From Mycolicibacterium moriokaense (GTDB lineage Bacteria; Actinomycetota; Actinomycetes; Mycobacteriales; Mycobacteriaceae): 64,000 nucleotides of DNA. The stretch covers positions 372,001 to 436,000 of the forward strand of contig NZ_QQBJ01000002.1 in NCBI RefSeq assembly GCF_003347205.1. The letters are read 5' to 3'. The position numbers were made by a program, and so were the translations under genes. Under the pieces are notes generated by a model. That model had not been told where the DNA came from, did not search any database, and saw nothing but the letters and a program-made list of their open reading frames with translations. Positions 31,129 to 40,818 of this stretch are shown piece by piece; position 1 is the first letter of the stretch, and every line of letters starts with the position of its first letter.

Positions 31129-31860
31129 ATGCAACAGGGGGATCTCATCAGTGTTCTAGCGACGGCCGCGACGCTGGTGATCTTCCCCATCGTTGCCGCC
31201 AGCGTCGGCGGCGTCATCGCCGTGATGCGCACCCCGTCACCGGCGATCGTGAGCGGCGTTCAGCATTTCGCGGCGGGCGTGGTGATGGCCGCCGTCGCCG
31301 GGGAGGTGCTGCCGGAGGTGCGCGACCGCGCGTCGCTGTGGCTGATCATCATCGGCTTTTCGGCGGGCGTCGCGGTGCCGTTGGCGATGCGTCGCTTCGA
31401 GGGCGGCGAGTCGACGCGGACCGGAGCACTGCCGGTCGGCCTGCTGGTCGCCGTCGGCGTCGATCTCTTCGTCGACGGCGTACTGGTCGGCACCGGCGCC
31501 GCGGTGTCCAGGGACACCGCGATCGTCATCGTCATCGCGCTGACTGTGGAGGTGCTGTTCCTGGGCCTCGCCGTGGCGGTCGAATTGACCAGTTCCGGGG
31601 TGTCCCGGGCGACGAGCGCGGCGGTGACCATCGGGTTGAGCCTGCTGGTCGGCGTGGGCGCGGTGCTCGGCGCGCTGCTACTCGCCGATGCCGGCGACGC
31701 GGTACTGGGCGTCGTGCTCGCCTTCGCCGCGGCCGCCCTACTGTGGCTGGTGGTCGAAGAACTCCTGGTCGAAGCCCATGAGACGGCCGAAAAGCCGTGG
31801 ATGGCCGCCATGTTCTTCATCGGGTTCCTGGCGCTGTTCTGCCTGGAGGCGGCCGCGTGA
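31129..31860 (+). CDS. ZIP-like metal transporter family membrane protein
   Basis: A 243-aa protein with about eight hydrophobic segments. The fourth and fifth helices hold polar residues in the pattern of ZIP transporters (GVDLFVDGVLVGTGAAV and LTVEVLFLGLAVAVEL), although the histidines of the classic ZIP metal site (HN..E) are replaced by Asp. VQHFAAGVVMAAVAGEVLP near residue 45 matches the helix-2 HFxAG pattern of the GufA/ZIP branch. It could move divalent cations; the altered metal site makes this uncertain. Confidence 0.7.
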   Translation: MQQGDLISVLATAATLVIFPIVAASVGGVIAVMRTPSPAIVSGVQHFAAGVVMAAVAGEVLPEVRDRASLWLIIIGFSAGVAVPLAMRRFEGGESTRTGALPVGLLVAVGVDLFVDGVLVGTGAAVSRDTAIVIVIALTVEVLFLGLAVAVELTSSGVSRATSAAVTIGLSLLVGVGAVLGALLLADAGDAVLGVVLAFAAAALLWLVVEELLVEAHETAEKPWMAAMFFIGFLALFCLEAAA

Positions 31861-31882
31861 CTGCCGCGCGGCGGTCAACCGC

Positions 31883-31919
31883 GTAGCACACTGCTACAGT
31901 TGTTACATATTGCTACAAC
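31883..31919. promoter_or_regulatory. Candidate operator of the toxin-antitoxin genes
   Basis: Just before the antitoxin gene, GTAGCA-CAC-TGCTAC (31883-31897) is a perfect inverted repeat. It is followed by GTTGT (31899-31903) and ACAAC (31915-31919) as a second inverted pair, with TGCTAC repeated at 31911. This AT-rich block stands out from the surrounding GC-rich DNA and is the expected place for autorepression by the antitoxin. Confidence 0.5.
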
Positions 31920-31932
31920 CAGGGAGGTCCCG

Positions 31933-32343
31933 ATGGCACCGACCACCGACCGGGTGACCCGGTTCGCCGCCGACCTACTCGACAGCGCGGCCGCAGAGGG
32001 TGCGCGGCAGAGCCGGTCGGCCAAGCAGCAACTCGACCACTGGGCGCGGGTAGGCCGCGAGGTGTCCAGCCAGCACACCGCCGCGCGCCGCCGGGTGGAG
32101 GCGGCGCTGGCCGGCGATCTCGAGCCGGCCGAACTCGACGTCGAGGAAGGTGTGGTGTTCAACGCCGAGATCGCCGCGGCCATCCAGGAGAACCTGGCGA
32201 AGGCGAACTACGGCGAGGTGCTGGCCGAGCGCGGCGTCACCACCGTCGCGCTCAACGACGCGGGCGAGATCGTCGAGCACCGACCCGACGGCAGCTCGGC
32301 CGTGGTGCCGGCCGGTCCGCGGCCGCCGCGGCGCAGGAAGTGA
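31933..32343 (+). CDS. Antitoxin-like protein (ParD-like type) preceding a zeta-type toxin
   Basis: A 136-aa basic protein. The first 60 residues (TRFAADLLDSAAAEGARQSRSAKQQLDHWARVG) match the ParD-like antitoxin family whose N-terminus is a ribbon-helix-helix-type DNA-binding region. The C-terminal part is less ordered and ends GPRPPRRRK. A strong ribosome site (AGGGAGGT) precedes the ATG at 31933. The downstream P-loop toxin-like gene starts 15 bases after its stop. In such modules the antitoxin both represses the operon and neutralises the kinase. Confidence 0.75.
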   Translation: MAPTTDRVTRFAADLLDSAAAEGARQSRSAKQQLDHWARVGREVSSQHTAARRRVEAALAGDLEPAELDVEEGVVFNAEIAAAIQENLAKANYGEVLAERGVTTVALNDAGEIVEHRPDGSSAVVPAGPRPPRRRK

Positions 32344-32358
32344 CCTCGCAGCCACCCG

Positions 32359-32931
32359 ATGCACCGGCTTGATCTCGTCGTCGGCCCCAATGGCGCAGGC
32401 AAGTCGACCTTCGTCGAGCTGACGCTGGCGCCGCTGCTGCCGCGAAGCGGATTCGTCAACGCCGACGAGATCGCCAGGCAGCGCTGGCCCGACGACCCCG
32501 CCACGCACTCCTACGACGCCGCCCGGGTTGCCGCGGAAACCCGCGCCAAGCTCATCGAGCTGCGACGGTCGTTCATCGCCGAGACCGTGTTCTCGCATCG
32601 CTCGAAACTGGAGCTGATCGACGCTGCGCACTCCGCCGGCTACACCGTCGTGCTGCACGTCCTGCTGATTCCCGTGGAGCTCGCCGTTCAACGCGTGCGG
32701 CATCGTGTCAGCGCGGGCGGCCACGATGTGCCCGAGCAGAAGATTCGCGAACGCTACCAACGGCTTTGGCCACTGGTCGCGGCCGCCATCATGCGGGTCG
32801 ACTCCGCCACCGTGTACGACAACAGTGCATTGCCGGGACCTCGGATCGTCGCGCAGTTCAGCGACGGCTTCGTGATCGGTCTCTCCGCGTGGCCGGACTG
32901 GACGCCCAAGGAGCTCTCGACGCGATGGTGA
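32359..32931 (+). CDS. Zeta-toxin-like P-loop kinase
   Basis: A 190-aa P-loop NTPase. Walker A GPNGAGKST is at residues 9-17, followed by FVNADEIAR (about 33-41), the motif typical of zeta toxins and related kinases, and FIAETVFSHRSKLELI. Zeta toxins phosphorylate UDP-N-acetylglucosamine and block wall synthesis; this shorter chromosomal type is seen in many mycobacteria and its target is not proven here. It sits directly after the antitoxin-like gene and ends three bases before the stop of a convergent flavin-type gene. Confidence 0.8.
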   Translation: MHRLDLVVGPNGAGKSTFVELTLAPLLPRSGFVNADEIARQRWPDDPATHSYDAARVAAETRAKLIELRRSFIAETVFSHRSKLELIDAAHSAGYTVVLHVLLIPVELAVQRVRHRVSAGGHDVPEQKIRERYQRLWPLVAAAIMRVDSATVYDNSALPGPRIVAQFSDGFVIGLSAWPDWTPKELSTRW

Positions 32932-32934
32932 CCG

Positions 32935-33387
32935 TCAGTCCGCCACGATGCGGAAGCCGGTGATCACGTCCGGTTCGATGGCCAACACAGTGTCGGCGTG
33001 ATTGACCCACGGGTGGAGGAGCTGTTCATACCGCGCGACGTCGTCGTCGTCGGTGACGGTCTGCGCGCGGCCGGTCACCACGACACTCCAGCCGGTCCGA
33101 CGATCCGGGTCGAAGTCGTCGGCCTCATACGCCACCACCACCGCATCGTTGGCAGCCGACCGCACCGCGGCCGAGATGGCGGCGCCGAGTCGGGTGCGGA
33201 TGACGATCCGATCGCCGTCCACCAGATGGTTGACGGGACGCACCGCAGGCAGCGCATTCAGCGTGAACACCACCCGCCCGTACTCCACACTGGCCAACAG
33301 CCGCATCGCCTCCCCGCGACCCACGCTGTTGGCGCCGACCGCTGGTCGCGCCAAGCCAAGGCCACCGTCGTATTCCCCGTCGTTCAT
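32935..33387 (-). CDS. Pyridoxamine 5'-phosphate oxidase-like (split-barrel) flavin/F420 protein
   Basis: A 150-aa protein of the PNPOx-like split-barrel family. [32 protein letters not shown] (about residues 33-64) is the N-terminal barrel, and [15 protein letters not shown] the second part. Members bind FMN, F420 or haem; the subtype is unclear. ATG 33387 ([11 protein letters not shown]) is chosen over an upstream extension. It is cytosolic with no fused domain. Confidence 0.8.
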   Translation of the reverse strand: MNDGEYDGGLGLARPAVGANSVGRGEAMRLLASVEYGRVVFTLNALPAVRPVNHLVDGDRIVIRTRLGAAISAAVRSAANDAVVVAYEADDFDPDRRTGWSVVVTGRAQTVTDDDDVARYEQLLHPWVNHADTVLAIEPDVITGFRIVAD

Positions 33388-33567
33388 GGGCTGCCTCTCG
33401 TCCAGACGATCGGTGCGGCGACGCCTGCGGCCTTCTTCACAGCGCATCCATTGTGGTGACAGCCTGGTACATCCGGCCGTCATCGAGCTAGGGGCAAATT
33501 GCTCTAACCGCAGGTGACCTTCGCGATGCCGACGCGTGAAGTGCTGAGCCTGTTCTACGATCCAGAC

Positions 33568-33972
33568 ATGATGCGGCTCGTGATGGCCTTCTGCGCGACG
33601 TTCGCCCTGGCACTGGCGGGCGTCGTCGGCAGCGGTGCAGCACAGGCAGAACCCTGGCCCCCCTCGCCGTGCGGCTTCACGTTGACGCCCCCGGAGGTGG
33701 TGCAGGTCGACGGCGTCAGCAAGGTGTCGGCCACCATCACCTCGGCGGCGTGCGGCGTCGCGGCCAGCCCGTATCAGAGCGTCGCCTGCGTCGCACTCGC
33801 CGGCCAGCAGGGCGGGACATGCATGCAGGGCCTCGACACCGCGCAGGTGTATCTGGAGCCGTACACGCCCGGCGCGACGTACACGTCGCGGGGCCGCGGC
33901 TGCGGGATCATCGTCCCGACGCTTCCCGCGGACAACTGCCAGATCCTCGGGCCGATCTCCGCGACGCTGTAG
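33568..33972 (+). CDS. Small secreted protein of unknown function
   Basis: A 134-aa protein with a signal peptide ([19 protein letters not shown], then cleavage after GAAQA at EPW). The mature part is about 105 residues and contains six cysteines, consistent with disulphides in the envelope or medium (for example [10 protein letters not shown] and [10 protein letters not shown]). I recognise no family with a known role. ATG 33568 or the next codon, ATG 33571, may be used; the ribosome site is weak. Confidence 0.7.
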   Translation: MMRLVMAFCATFALALAGVVGSGAAQAEPWPPSPCGFTLTPPEVVQVDGVSKVSATITSAACGVAASPYQSVACVALAGQQGGTCMQGLDTAQVYLEPYTPGATYTSRGRGCGIIVPTLPADNCQILGPISATL

Positions 33973-33992
33973 CCGCTCACTAGCCTGGAGCG

Positions 33993-34745
33993 ATGTCCGA
34001 TCGCGTCCTTGTGCAGGTCGAAAACCATGTCGCGCTGATCACCGTCAACGACCCCGAACGCCGAAACGCCGTCACCGCCGAGATCTCGGCCGGGCTGCGG
34101 GCGGCGGTGGACGACGCCGAGGCCAACACTGACGTGCACGCGCTCATCGTCACCGGCGCGGGTAAGGCGTTCTGCGCGGGCGCCGACCTGACCGCGCTCG
34201 GCGAGGCGACCGAGGACGGCCTGCGCACCATCTACGACGGCTTCCTCGCGGTGGCCAACTGCGCGCTGCCCACCATCGCCGCCGTCAACGGCGCCGCGGT
34301 CGGGGCCGGGCTCAACCTCGCGCTGGCGGCAGACGTGCGCATCGCAGGGCCCGCGGCGCTGTTCGACCCGCGCTTCCAGAAACTCGGCATCCACCCCGGC
34401 GGTGGCGCGACGTGGATGCTGCAGCGCGCCGTGGGCGTGCAGGCCGCCAGGGCCTCGCTGCTGTTCGGCATGCGCTTCGACGCCGACGCCGCGGTGCGAC
34501 ACGGGCTGGCGCTACAGGTCGCCGACGATCCCGTCGCCGCCGCCAAGGAGCTGGCCGCCGGGCCCGCGGCAGCACCGCGCGACGTGGTGCTGGCGACCAA
34601 GGCCTCGATGCGGGCAACCGCCAATCCCGGCGCGCTCGACCTCGACCAGCATCGCATCGCGGTCGACACCGAACTGAAACCGCAAGCGGCATCGATCCTT
34701 TCGCCCGAGTTCGCCGAGCGCCTGGCCGCCGCCAAGCGCAAGTAG
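33993..34745 (+). CDS. echA14: Enoyl-CoA hydratase/isomerase (EchA14-like)
   Basis: A 250-aa crotonase-fold protein similar to Mtb EchA14 (Rv2486). Oxyanion-hole segments are [12 protein letters not shown] (about residues 55-66) and [20 protein letters not shown]. One catalytic position expected as Glu is in [12 protein letters not shown], where PGGGAT replaces the PEGGA or PGGGG forms seen in hydratases, so true hydratase activity is not certain. It lies beside the branched-chain catabolic genes and could supply a hydration step there, which is inference. Confidence 0.8.
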   Translation: MSDRVLVQVENHVALITVNDPERRNAVTAEISAGLRAAVDDAEANTDVHALIVTGAGKAFCAGADLTALGEATEDGLRTIYDGFLAVANCALPTIAAVNGAAVGAGLNLALAADVRIAGPAALFDPRFQKLGIHPGGGATWMLQRAVGVQAARASLLFGMRFDADAAVRHGLALQVADDPVAAAKELAAGPAAAPRDVVLATKASMRATANPGALDLDQHRIAVDTELKPQAASILSPEFAERLAAAKRK

Positions 34746-34784
34746 TCTTCTCCCGCAAGCTGGGCCCACACCGAAGGTAGGGGA

Positions 34785-34828
34785 ACGCTAGCTCGCATAA
34801 AAGGCGCCAAAAATGTGCGAGTTAGTGT
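34785..34828. terminator. Bidirectional hairpin between echA14 and bkdC
   Basis: ACGCTAGCTCGCA (34785-34797) pairs with TGCGAGTTAGTGT (34816-34828) at 11 of 13 positions around an A-rich 18-base loop. It lies in the gap between two convergent genes, where a shared terminator is expected. Confidence 0.55.
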
Positions 34829-34846
34829 CTTCTCGGCAGAAATAAG

Positions 34847-36046
34847 TCAGCTGTCGAGCAAGGCCAGCTCGGGGGACTCGATCAACTGCCGCAGTTCGCC
34901 GAGGAACGCGGCGACCTGTGCACCGTCGGCGATGCGGTGGTCGAACGCACACGTCAGCGTCATCGTCGGCCGCGCCACCACCGCGTCGTCGACGACCACC
35001 GCACGCGGCTTCAACGAGCCCATGCCGAGGATCGCGGCTTCGGGATAGTTGATGACGGGCACGCCTTCGTCCAACCCGAGGGCGCCGAAGTTCGACACCG
35101 TGAACGTCGAGCCCTGCAACTCGGCGGGTTTGGCGGTTCCCGCGCGCGCCTCCTCGACGAGCCGTGACACCGTCACCGCCAACTCCCGCGTCGACTTGTC
35201 CTGCGCATCCTTGACGACCGGTACCAGCAGCCCGCGCGGCGCGGCCACCCCGAAGCCCAGGTGCACCGCGGAGTGGACGTGGATGTGCGGTCCGCCCGCG
35301 GTGTCCACCCACGTCGAGTTGAACATGGAGTGATGCGTCAGCGCGATCGTCAGCAGTCGAAGTGTCAGCACGAACGGGGTGATCGCAGGCCCGTCGGCGC
35401 CCACCGCGTCACGCATCCGGTCACGCACCCGCAGCAGAGCCGAACAGTCGACCTGCACGCTGGCATGCGCATCGGGAATATTGCTGCGCGACAGCGCCAT
35501 TCGCTGCGCCATCGTGGCCTGCACACCGTGCACGCCGACGGTGCCGGAGCCCGACTCCCCCGCGGCAGCCAGCACATCCTCGCGGGTGACGATGCCCTCG
35601 GGACCCGACCCGGGCGTCAGCGCGGCCAGGTCGACGTGCAAGTCGGTCGCCAGCTTGCGCACCGGGGGCTTCGCCCGGGGTCGGGTGCCGTTCTCGACGG
35701 GAGCCCGCCTGCTGGTGTCCATGTCGTCGTCGGCGCCGTAACCGACCAGCACCGGCTTGCGTTTCGGTTTCCCGTTCTGCGCGACCGGAGCTGGCGCATC
35801 GGTCGCGATGCGCACCAAAACCGCACCGACGGCAACCGTTTCGCCGTTCGCGCCGCCGAGTTCGACGATGCGGCCCGCATACGGGCTCGGGATCTCCACC
35901 TCGGCCTTGTTGGTCTCCACCGTGCACAGCGTCTGGTTGAGTTCGACGTCGTCGCCGACCGCCACACTCCAACTGGTGATCGTCGCGTCCTCGAGTCCCT
36001 CACCGAGATCGGGAACCAGGAAGTCCCGGACGCTCTCGCCGGTCAT
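34847..36046 (-). CDS. bkdC: Branched-chain 2-oxoacid dehydrogenase E2 (dihydrolipoamide acyltransferase)
   Basis: A 399-aa E2 subunit. An N-terminal lipoyl domain has the modified lysine at residue 47 ([12 protein letters not shown]). A peripheral-subunit-binding domain follows ([18 protein letters not shown]), then the catalytic acyltransferase domain ending with the active-site motif DHRIADG. It transfers the branched acyl group to CoA after BkdAB decarboxylation. It corresponds to Rv2495c. Its ATG (36046) overlaps the bkdB stop by four bases (ATGA). The E3 subunit is not encoded here. Confidence 0.94.
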   Translation of the reverse strand: MTGESVRDFLVPDLGEGLEDATITSWSVAVGDDVELNQTLCTVETNKAEVEIPSPYAGRIVELGGANGETVAVGAVLVRIATDAPAPVAQNGKPKRKPVLVGYGADDDMDTSRRAPVENGTRPRAKPPVRKLATDLHVDLAALTPGSGPEGIVTREDVLAAAGESGSGTVGVHGVQATMAQRMALSRSNIPDAHASVQVDCSALLRVRDRMRDAVGADGPAITPFVLTLRLLTIALTHHSMFNSTWVDTAGGPHIHVHSAVHLGFGVAAPRGLLVPVVKDAQDKSTRELAVTVSRLVEEARAGTAKPAELQGSTFTVSNFGALGLDEGVPVINYPEAAILGMGSLKPRAVVVDDAVVARPTMTLTCAFDHRIADGAQVAAFLGELRQLIESPELALLDS

Positions 36047-37098
36047 GACCGCATGCCCTTCTCGACGCAGTCGATGATCCGGTCGACGCCGGGCAGCCAC
36101 AGCTTCTCCAGCCGCGCAGGCGGATACGGCGTGTCGAAACCGGTGGCGCGCAACACCGGCGCCTCCAGGTCGTAGAACAACTCCTCTTGGATGCGGGCGG
36201 CCAACTCGGCGCCGAAGCCAAGGGTGCGCGCGCCTTCGTGGACGACGACGGCGCGTCCGGTCTTGCGCACCGACGCCGCGACGGTGTCGAAGTCCAGCGG
36301 GTTGAGACTGCGCAGATCGACGACCTCCAGGTTCCAGCCGTAGTGATCCGCCGCCAGATCCGCTGCCGCCAAGGCGGTTTGCACCAGACCGCCGTACGTG
36401 AGCACAGTGACGTCGTCGCCGATCCGTCGGACGGCCGCTCGCCCGATGGGCAGTCCGGGCACGCTGGTGTCGACGTCCTCGCGCGCCCAGTACCGCCGCT
36501 TCGGCTCCAGGAACACCACCGGGTCCCGGCTGGCGATCGAATGCCGCAGCAGCCAGTACGCATCCGACGGAGTTGACGGCACAACCACTTTCAGGCCCGC
36601 GGTGTGCGCCCAGTACGTCTCGGTGGACTCCGAATGGTGCTCCACCGCGCCGATGCCGCCGAACGACGGGATCCGGATGGTCACCGGCATGTCGACGTCG
36701 CCGTGGGTGCGCACCCGGTACTTCGCCAGGTGGCTGACCATCTGATCGAACGCCGGATACGAGAATCCGTCGAACTGGATCTCGGGCACGGGTACGAAGC
36801 CGCGGATCGCGAAACCCACCGCGATGCCGATGATGGCCGACTCCGCCAGCGGTGTGTCGAAACACCGCCCGTCGCCGAAGGTATCGGTCAGGCCCTCGGT
36901 GACCCGGAACACGCCGCCGAGCTTTGCGACGTCCTCGCCGAAGACCAGGACGCGGTCGTCGGCCGCCATCGCGTCGTGCAGGGCACGGTTGATGGCGGCC
37001 ACCATCGTCAGGTTGGTCGTGGCCGGCACCGGCGTGAACAGCCGGGGTTCGTGTGCGTCATCGCCGTAATCGGCAGGCCGCTCAATGCTTTGGGTCAT
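36043..37098 (-). CDS. bkdB: Branched-chain 2-oxoacid dehydrogenase E1 beta
   Basis: A 351-aa E1-beta subunit. Landmarks include [21 protein letters not shown] (about residues 41-61), [16 protein letters not shown] and [19 protein letters not shown]. It pairs with BkdA to bind thiamine diphosphate and decarboxylate the 2-oxoacids of leucine, isoleucine and valine. It corresponds to Rv2496c. It starts one base after the bkdA stop codon and overlaps bkdC, so all three subunits are tightly coupled. Confidence 0.94.
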   Translation of the reverse strand: MTQSIERPADYGDDAHEPRLFTPVPATTNLTMVAAINRALHDAMAADDRVLVFGEDVAKLGGVFRVTEGLTDTFGDGRCFDTPLAESAIIGIAVGFAIRGFVPVPEIQFDGFSYPAFDQMVSHLAKYRVRTHGDVDMPVTIRIPSFGGIGAVEHHSESTETYWAHTAGLKVVVPSTPSDAYWLLRHSIASRDPVVFLEPKRRYWAREDVDTSVPGLPIGRAAVRRIGDDVTVLTYGGLVQTALAAADLAADHYGWNLEVVDLRSLNPLDFDTVAASVRKTGRAVVVHEGARTLGFGAELAARIQEELFYDLEAPVLRATGFDTPYPPARLEKLWLPGVDRIIDCVEKGMRS

Positions 37099-37099
37099 C

Positions 37100-38254
37100 T
37101 CACGCCTCCTTCGCCATCTCGGCGGTCAGCTCGTCGCGCTGCGCGCGCAACGTCGGGGTGATCTCGGCGTAGACGGTGTCGAACAGGTCGCCGACGTCCA
37201 TGTCCGGAGTGTTGATGACCGCGTCTCGCAGCTCCGCGCACAGCCGCGCCGCCCTGGTGTCCACGCGGTGCTCCAGCCGGTCGGACCATGCGCCGACGTT
37301 CTGCAAGTAGGTGCGGTAGCGCGGAATCGGGTCCAGTGCCGTCCACGCGTCGACCTCGTCCCGATCCCGGTAGCGGGTCGGGTCGTCGGATGTGGTGTGC
37401 GGCCCCAACCGGTAGGTGACAGCTTCGATCAATGTCGGGCCGCCGCCCTCCCGCGCGCGCTGAGCGGCCTGCGCCATCACTGCGTAGCAGGCCAGCACGT
37501 CGTTGCCGTCGACGCGGACGCCCGGCATGCCGTAGCCGATCGCCCGGTGCGCAATCGAGGGTCCCGCCTGCTGACGGCTCACCGGAACCGAGATGGCCCA
37601 CTGGTTGTTCTGCACGAAGAACACGCACGGCGCCTTGTACACCGACGCGAGGTTCAACGCTTCGTGCACGTCGCCTTCGCTGGTCGCCCCGTCGCCGAGG
37701 TACGCGACGGTCACCGAGTCCTCGCCGAGGCGCTGCGCGGCCATCGCCGCGCCGACCGCGTGCAGGCCGTGGGTGCCGATCGGGATCGCGATGGGGGCGA
37801 CGCACTTGTCGGTGAAGCCGAGGCCGCCGTGCCATCGGCCGCGCCAGACCGCACCCACCTGCGCGGGCGTGATGCCGCGCAGCAGGAACGCGCCGATCTC
37901 CCGGTACTGCGGGAACAGCCAGTCGGTCTTGCGCAGGCATGCCGCCGAGCCGATCTGCGCGGCCTCCTGGCCGCGGCACGAGGCGAACAGCGCGAGTTCG
38001 CCCTGGCGCTGCAGGTTGACGAACTCCGCGTCGAGCGCGCGGGTTACGGCCATCGACTCATACAGCCAGCCCAGCGTCTCGGGGGGTAAGTCTCGGCGAT
38101 ATCGGGTCTCGGGGGTCGGCGTCCCGTCCGGGGCGACCAGCTGTATCGGCTCCAACTCGACATCCGTCGGCGGTGCCGACGATCCGACGTCGGCCCGATC
38201 GATGTCTTCGACATCAGAAACCGACGTCAGGGGTGCCTGAACGGACCCTGCCAT
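37100..38254 (-). CDS. bkdA: Branched-chain 2-oxoacid dehydrogenase E1 alpha
   Basis: A 384-aa E1-alpha subunit with the thiamine diphosphate motif GDGATSEGDVHEALNLAS ending near QNNQWAIS, and the active-site region ASCRGQEAAQIG. The phosphorylation-loop equivalent RLGPHTTSDDPTRYR is present. It corresponds to Rv2497c. ATG 38254 (MAGSVQAP) is chosen because AGGAGG lies five bases upstream; the frame is open six more codons. It is first gene of the bkdABC operon, 100 bases after the citE stop. Confidence 0.94.
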   Translation of the reverse strand: MAGSVQAPLTSVSDVEDIDRADVGSSAPPTDVELEPIQLVAPDGTPTPETRYRRDLPPETLGWLYESMAVTRALDAEFVNLQRQGELALFASCRGQEAAQIGSAACLRKTDWLFPQYREIGAFLLRGITPAQVGAVWRGRWHGGLGFTDKCVAPIAIPIGTHGLHAVGAAMAAQRLGEDSVTVAYLGDGATSEGDVHEALNLASVYKAPCVFFVQNNQWAISVPVSRQQAGPSIAHRAIGYGMPGVRVDGNDVLACYAVMAQAAQRAREGGGPTLIEAVTYRLGPHTTSDDPTRYRDRDEVDAWTALDPIPRYRTYLQNVGAWSDRLEHRVDTRAARLCAELRDAVINTPDMDVGDLFDTVYAEITPTLRAQRDELTAEMAKEA

Positions 38255-38271
38255 ACCGCCTCCTAGGGTCA

Positions 38272-38294
38272 CTGACGGCGGATCGCGCCGTCAG
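38272..38294. promoter_or_regulatory. Hairpin just upstream of bkdA
   Basis: CTGACGGCG (38272-38280), a 5-base loop GATCG, and CGCCGTCAG (38286-38294) form a perfect 9-bp stem ending 17 bases before the bkdA ATG and about 60 bases after the citE stop. It could be the terminator of the upstream operon or a leader hairpin affecting bkdA translation. Confidence 0.5.
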
Positions 38295-38354
38295 GCGACT
38301 GAGGTGCTCAGCACGGAGGCGATCAGAGCAAAACCCCTGGTGAGAGGCCGCCGG

Positions 38355-39173
38355 CTAGGTGCCAGGGTGAGGCGCTAGCTGGACGATGCGCTCTGCTCGC
38401 CGCAGCACTGGGGCATCCACCATTATGCCCTCGAATTGGAAGACGCCGCGTTCACCGCGCGCCGTGTCGAGCACTCGGCGCGCCCAGTCCGCCTGCTCGT
38501 GGGTCGGCGCGTAGGCGTCGCGGATGACCGCGACCTGCGTCGGGTGGATCGCCACCTTGGCGTCGAAGCCGACGGCGACGGCGTCGTCGGCCTCGGCCCG
38601 CAGCCCGTCGAGGTTCTTAATGTCGAGGTACACCGAATCCAGCGCCATCCGGCCGTACGCCTTGGCGGCCAGCAATGTCTGCGACCGGACGTGCTTGGCG
38701 ACGTCGCGGTAACTGCCGTCGGGCCAGCGGTTGGCAGTGCCGCCGGTGACCGCGAACAGGTCCTCGGCGCCCCACATCAACGCGAACGCATTGTCGACGC
38801 GCGCCAGGTCGTTGACCACCACCGCGCCCAACGGCGTCTCGATCAGCACCACGACGTCCAGCGGCGCCAGGTCCCGGATCTGCTGCGGATCCTCGGTTTT
38901 CGCCAGCATCACCGTGGTGTAGCCGGTCTTAGCCAGCGCGTCGAGGTCCGGCCCGTGATCGTCGGTCGTGGCGGGGTTGATCCGCACGACAGTGCGCGCA
39001 GGATCCAGCGGCGTGTCGATCAGCGCCTGCCGCGCCGAGTCCCGATCTTTGGCCGCCACACCGTCTTCCAGGTCGAGGATCACCACATCGGCTGCCGCGG
39101 CGGCCTTCTCGAAGCGTTCGGGACGGTCGGCCGGGCAGAACAGCCAACCGGGCCCCGTCTGCGCGAGCGCCAC
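38355..39173 (-). CDS. citE: CitE-like beta-hydroxyacyl-CoA lyase (Rv2498c homologue)
   Basis: A 272-aa TIM-barrel protein of the CitE/HpcH-aldolase family. Key features are VVILDLEDGVAAKDRDSAR (acidic metal/CoA region), VVRINPA, MLAKTEDP, VVVLIETPLGAV with the metal-ligating Glu, and WGAEDLFAVTGG. It is a stand-alone protein without CitD or CitF, so not a citrate lyase. The Mtb homologue Rv2498c is known as a beta-hydroxyacyl-CoA lyase acting on HMG-CoA and citramalyl-CoA, linking leucine breakdown and itaconate use. It starts at GTG 39173, overlapping the maoC stop by one base. Confidence 0.9.
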   Translation of the reverse strand: MALAQTGPGWLFCPADRPERFEKAAAAADVVILDLEDGVAAKDRDSARQALIDTPLDPARTVVRINPATTDDHGPDLDALAKTGYTTVMLAKTEDPQQIRDLAPLDVVVLIETPLGAVVVNDLARVDNAFALMWGAEDLFAVTGGTANRWPDGSYRDVAKHVRSQTLLAAKAYGRMALDSVYLDIKNLDGLRAEADDAVAVGFDAKVAIHPTQVAVIRDAYAPTHEQADWARRVLDTARGERGVFQFEGIMVDAPVLRRAERIVQLAPHPGT

Positions 39174-39661
39174 TATGCTTCTCCCTCCGGCCGCTTGCGC
39201 ACCATGGTCTTTCGCGATGCAGTCGCGACGACGTCACCGTGCTGGTTGCGGCCGGTGTGGGCGAACGTCACGATGCCCTCACCCGGCCGGCTTTTGGACT
39301 CCCGTTTGTCGGTCACCTCGGTTTCGGCGTACAGGGTGTCGCCGTGGAAGAGCGGCTTCGGGAACGCGACCTCGCCGAAGCCCAGGTTGCCGACGATCGT
39401 GCCCTGCGTCAGTTGCGCCACCGACAGGCCGACGAGCGTCGAGAGCGTGAACATCGAGTTCACCAACCGCTGGTTGAACGGCGGCAGAGCATCGGAGAAG
39501 GCGGCATCCAGATGCAGCGCCTGCGTGTTCATCGTCAGCGTGGTGAACAGGACGTTGTCGGCCTCGGTGATGGTGCGCCCTGGGCGGTGCTGGTAGAGCA
39601 CCCCCGTCTCGAACTCCTCGAACCACAGCCCGCGCTGGATGACGACCTTCTTCTCGCTCAC
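39173..39661 (-). CDS. MaoC-like (R)-hydratase family protein, Rv2499c homologue
   Basis: A 162-aa hotdog-fold protein of the MaoC-dehydratase class. The catalytic-loop equivalent is NTQALHLDAAFSD, close to the NxxxxHxDxxxA hydratase motif, and TLVGLSVAQLTQGTIVGNLGF follows. It probably hydrates an enoyl-CoA, and in this operon 3-methylglutaconyl-CoA is an attractive substrate, though this is inference. It shares four bases (ATGA) with fadE19 and one with citE. Confidence 0.87.
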   Translation of the reverse strand: MSEKKVVIQRGLWFEEFETGVLYQHRPGRTITEADNVLFTTLTMNTQALHLDAAFSDALPPFNQRLVNSMFTLSTLVGLSVAQLTQGTIVGNLGFGEVAFPKPLFHGDTLYAETEVTDKRESKSRPGEGIVTFAHTGRNQHGDVVATASRKTMVRKRPEGEA

Positions 39662-40818
39662 AGGCCCGCCTCGCGGGCGATCAGCATCAACTGCACTTCC
39701 GTTGTCCCTTCGCCGATCTCGAGGATCTTGCTGTCGCGGTAGTGGCGGGCCACCGGATACTCGTTCATGAAGCCGTAGCCGCCGAACACCTGCGTGGCGT
39801 CGCGGGCGTTGTCCATCGCGGCCTCGCTGGCGACCAACTTGGCGATCGCGGCGGCCTTCTTGAACGGCTTACCCGCCAGCATCAGCGCAGCGGCGTCGTA
39901 GTAGGCGGTGCGGGCGGCGTGCGCCCGCGACTCCATCCTCGCGATCTTGAATGCGACGGCCTGGTAGGTGCCGATGGCGGCACCGAACGCCTCACGTTCC
40001 TTGGCGTAGCGCACGCACTCGTCCACACAGCCCTGCGCGGCACCGACGGACAGTGCCGCGATCGCGATGCGGCCCTCGTCGAGGATGCGCAGGAAGTTGG
40101 CGTAGCCGCGGCCGCGCTCGCCGAGCAGGTTCTCCGCGGGCACCCGGACGTCGTCGAAGCTCAGCGGGTGTGTGTCCGAGGCGTTCCAGCCGACCTTGCT
40201 GTAGGCCGGTTCGGCGGTGAACCCCTCGATGGGAACCGGCACCAGGATCGACGAGATCTCCTTGCGCCCATCGGTTTCCCCGGTGACGGCGGTAACCGTC
40301 ACCAGCTTGGTGATGTCGGTGCCCGAGTTCGTGATGAACTGCTTGGACCCGTTGATGATCCAGTCCCCGTCATCGAGCTTGGCCGTCGTCCTGGTGGCGC
40401 CGGCGTCGGTGCCGCCGCCCGCCTCGGTCAGCCCGAACGCGCCCAGCGCCTTGCCACTTGCCAACAGCGGCAACCACTCCTGCTTCTGGTCCTCGTTGCC
40501 GAACCGGTACACCGGCATCGCGCCGAGCGACACGCCGGCCTCCAGCGTGATCGCCACGCTCTGGTCCACCTTGCCGAGTTCCTCGAGCGCGAGGCACAGC
40601 GCGAAATAGTCGCCGCCCATGCCGCCGTACTCCTCGGGGAACGGCAGCCCGAACAGGCCCATGTCGGCCATTCCCGAGACCACCTCATACGGGAAGGAGT
40701 GCTCCTCGTCGTGTTTGGCGGCGACAGGTGCGACGACGCTCTGCGCGAAGTCGCGGACCGTCTTGGCGAGTTGCTCATAGTGATCGGGCAGCATGCCGGT
40801 GGCCATAAATTCACTCAT
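39658..40818 (-). CDS. fadE19: Acyl-CoA dehydrogenase FadE19 (isovaleryl-CoA type)
   Basis: A 386-aa acyl-CoA dehydrogenase. FAD-binding segments are [21 protein letters not shown] (residues about 127-147) and FITNSGT, and the C-terminal signatures are [22 protein letters not shown] and [11 protein letters not shown]. It would oxidise isovaleryl-CoA or a related short branched acyl-CoA, feeding the carboxylase encoded just upstream. It corresponds to Rv2500c. Its ATG overlaps the accA1 stop by four bases (ATGA). Confidence 0.93.
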   Translation of the reverse strand: MSEFMATGMLPDHYEQLAKTVRDFAQSVVAPVAAKHDEEHSFPYEVVSGMADMGLFGLPFPEEYGGMGGDYFALCLALEELGKVDQSVAITLEAGVSLGAMPVYRFGNEDQKQEWLPLLASGKALGAFGLTEAGGGTDAGATRTTAKLDDGDWIINGSKQFITNSGTDITKLVTVTAVTGETDGRKEISSILVPVPIEGFTAEPAYSKVGWNASDTHPLSFDDVRVPAENLLGERGRGYANFLRILDEGRIAIAALSVGAAQGCVDECVRYAKEREAFGAAIGTYQAVAFKIARMESRAHAARTAYYDAAALMLAGKPFKKAAAIAKLVASEAAMDNARDATQVFGGYGFMNEYPVARHYRDSKILEIGEGTTEVQLMLIAREAGL

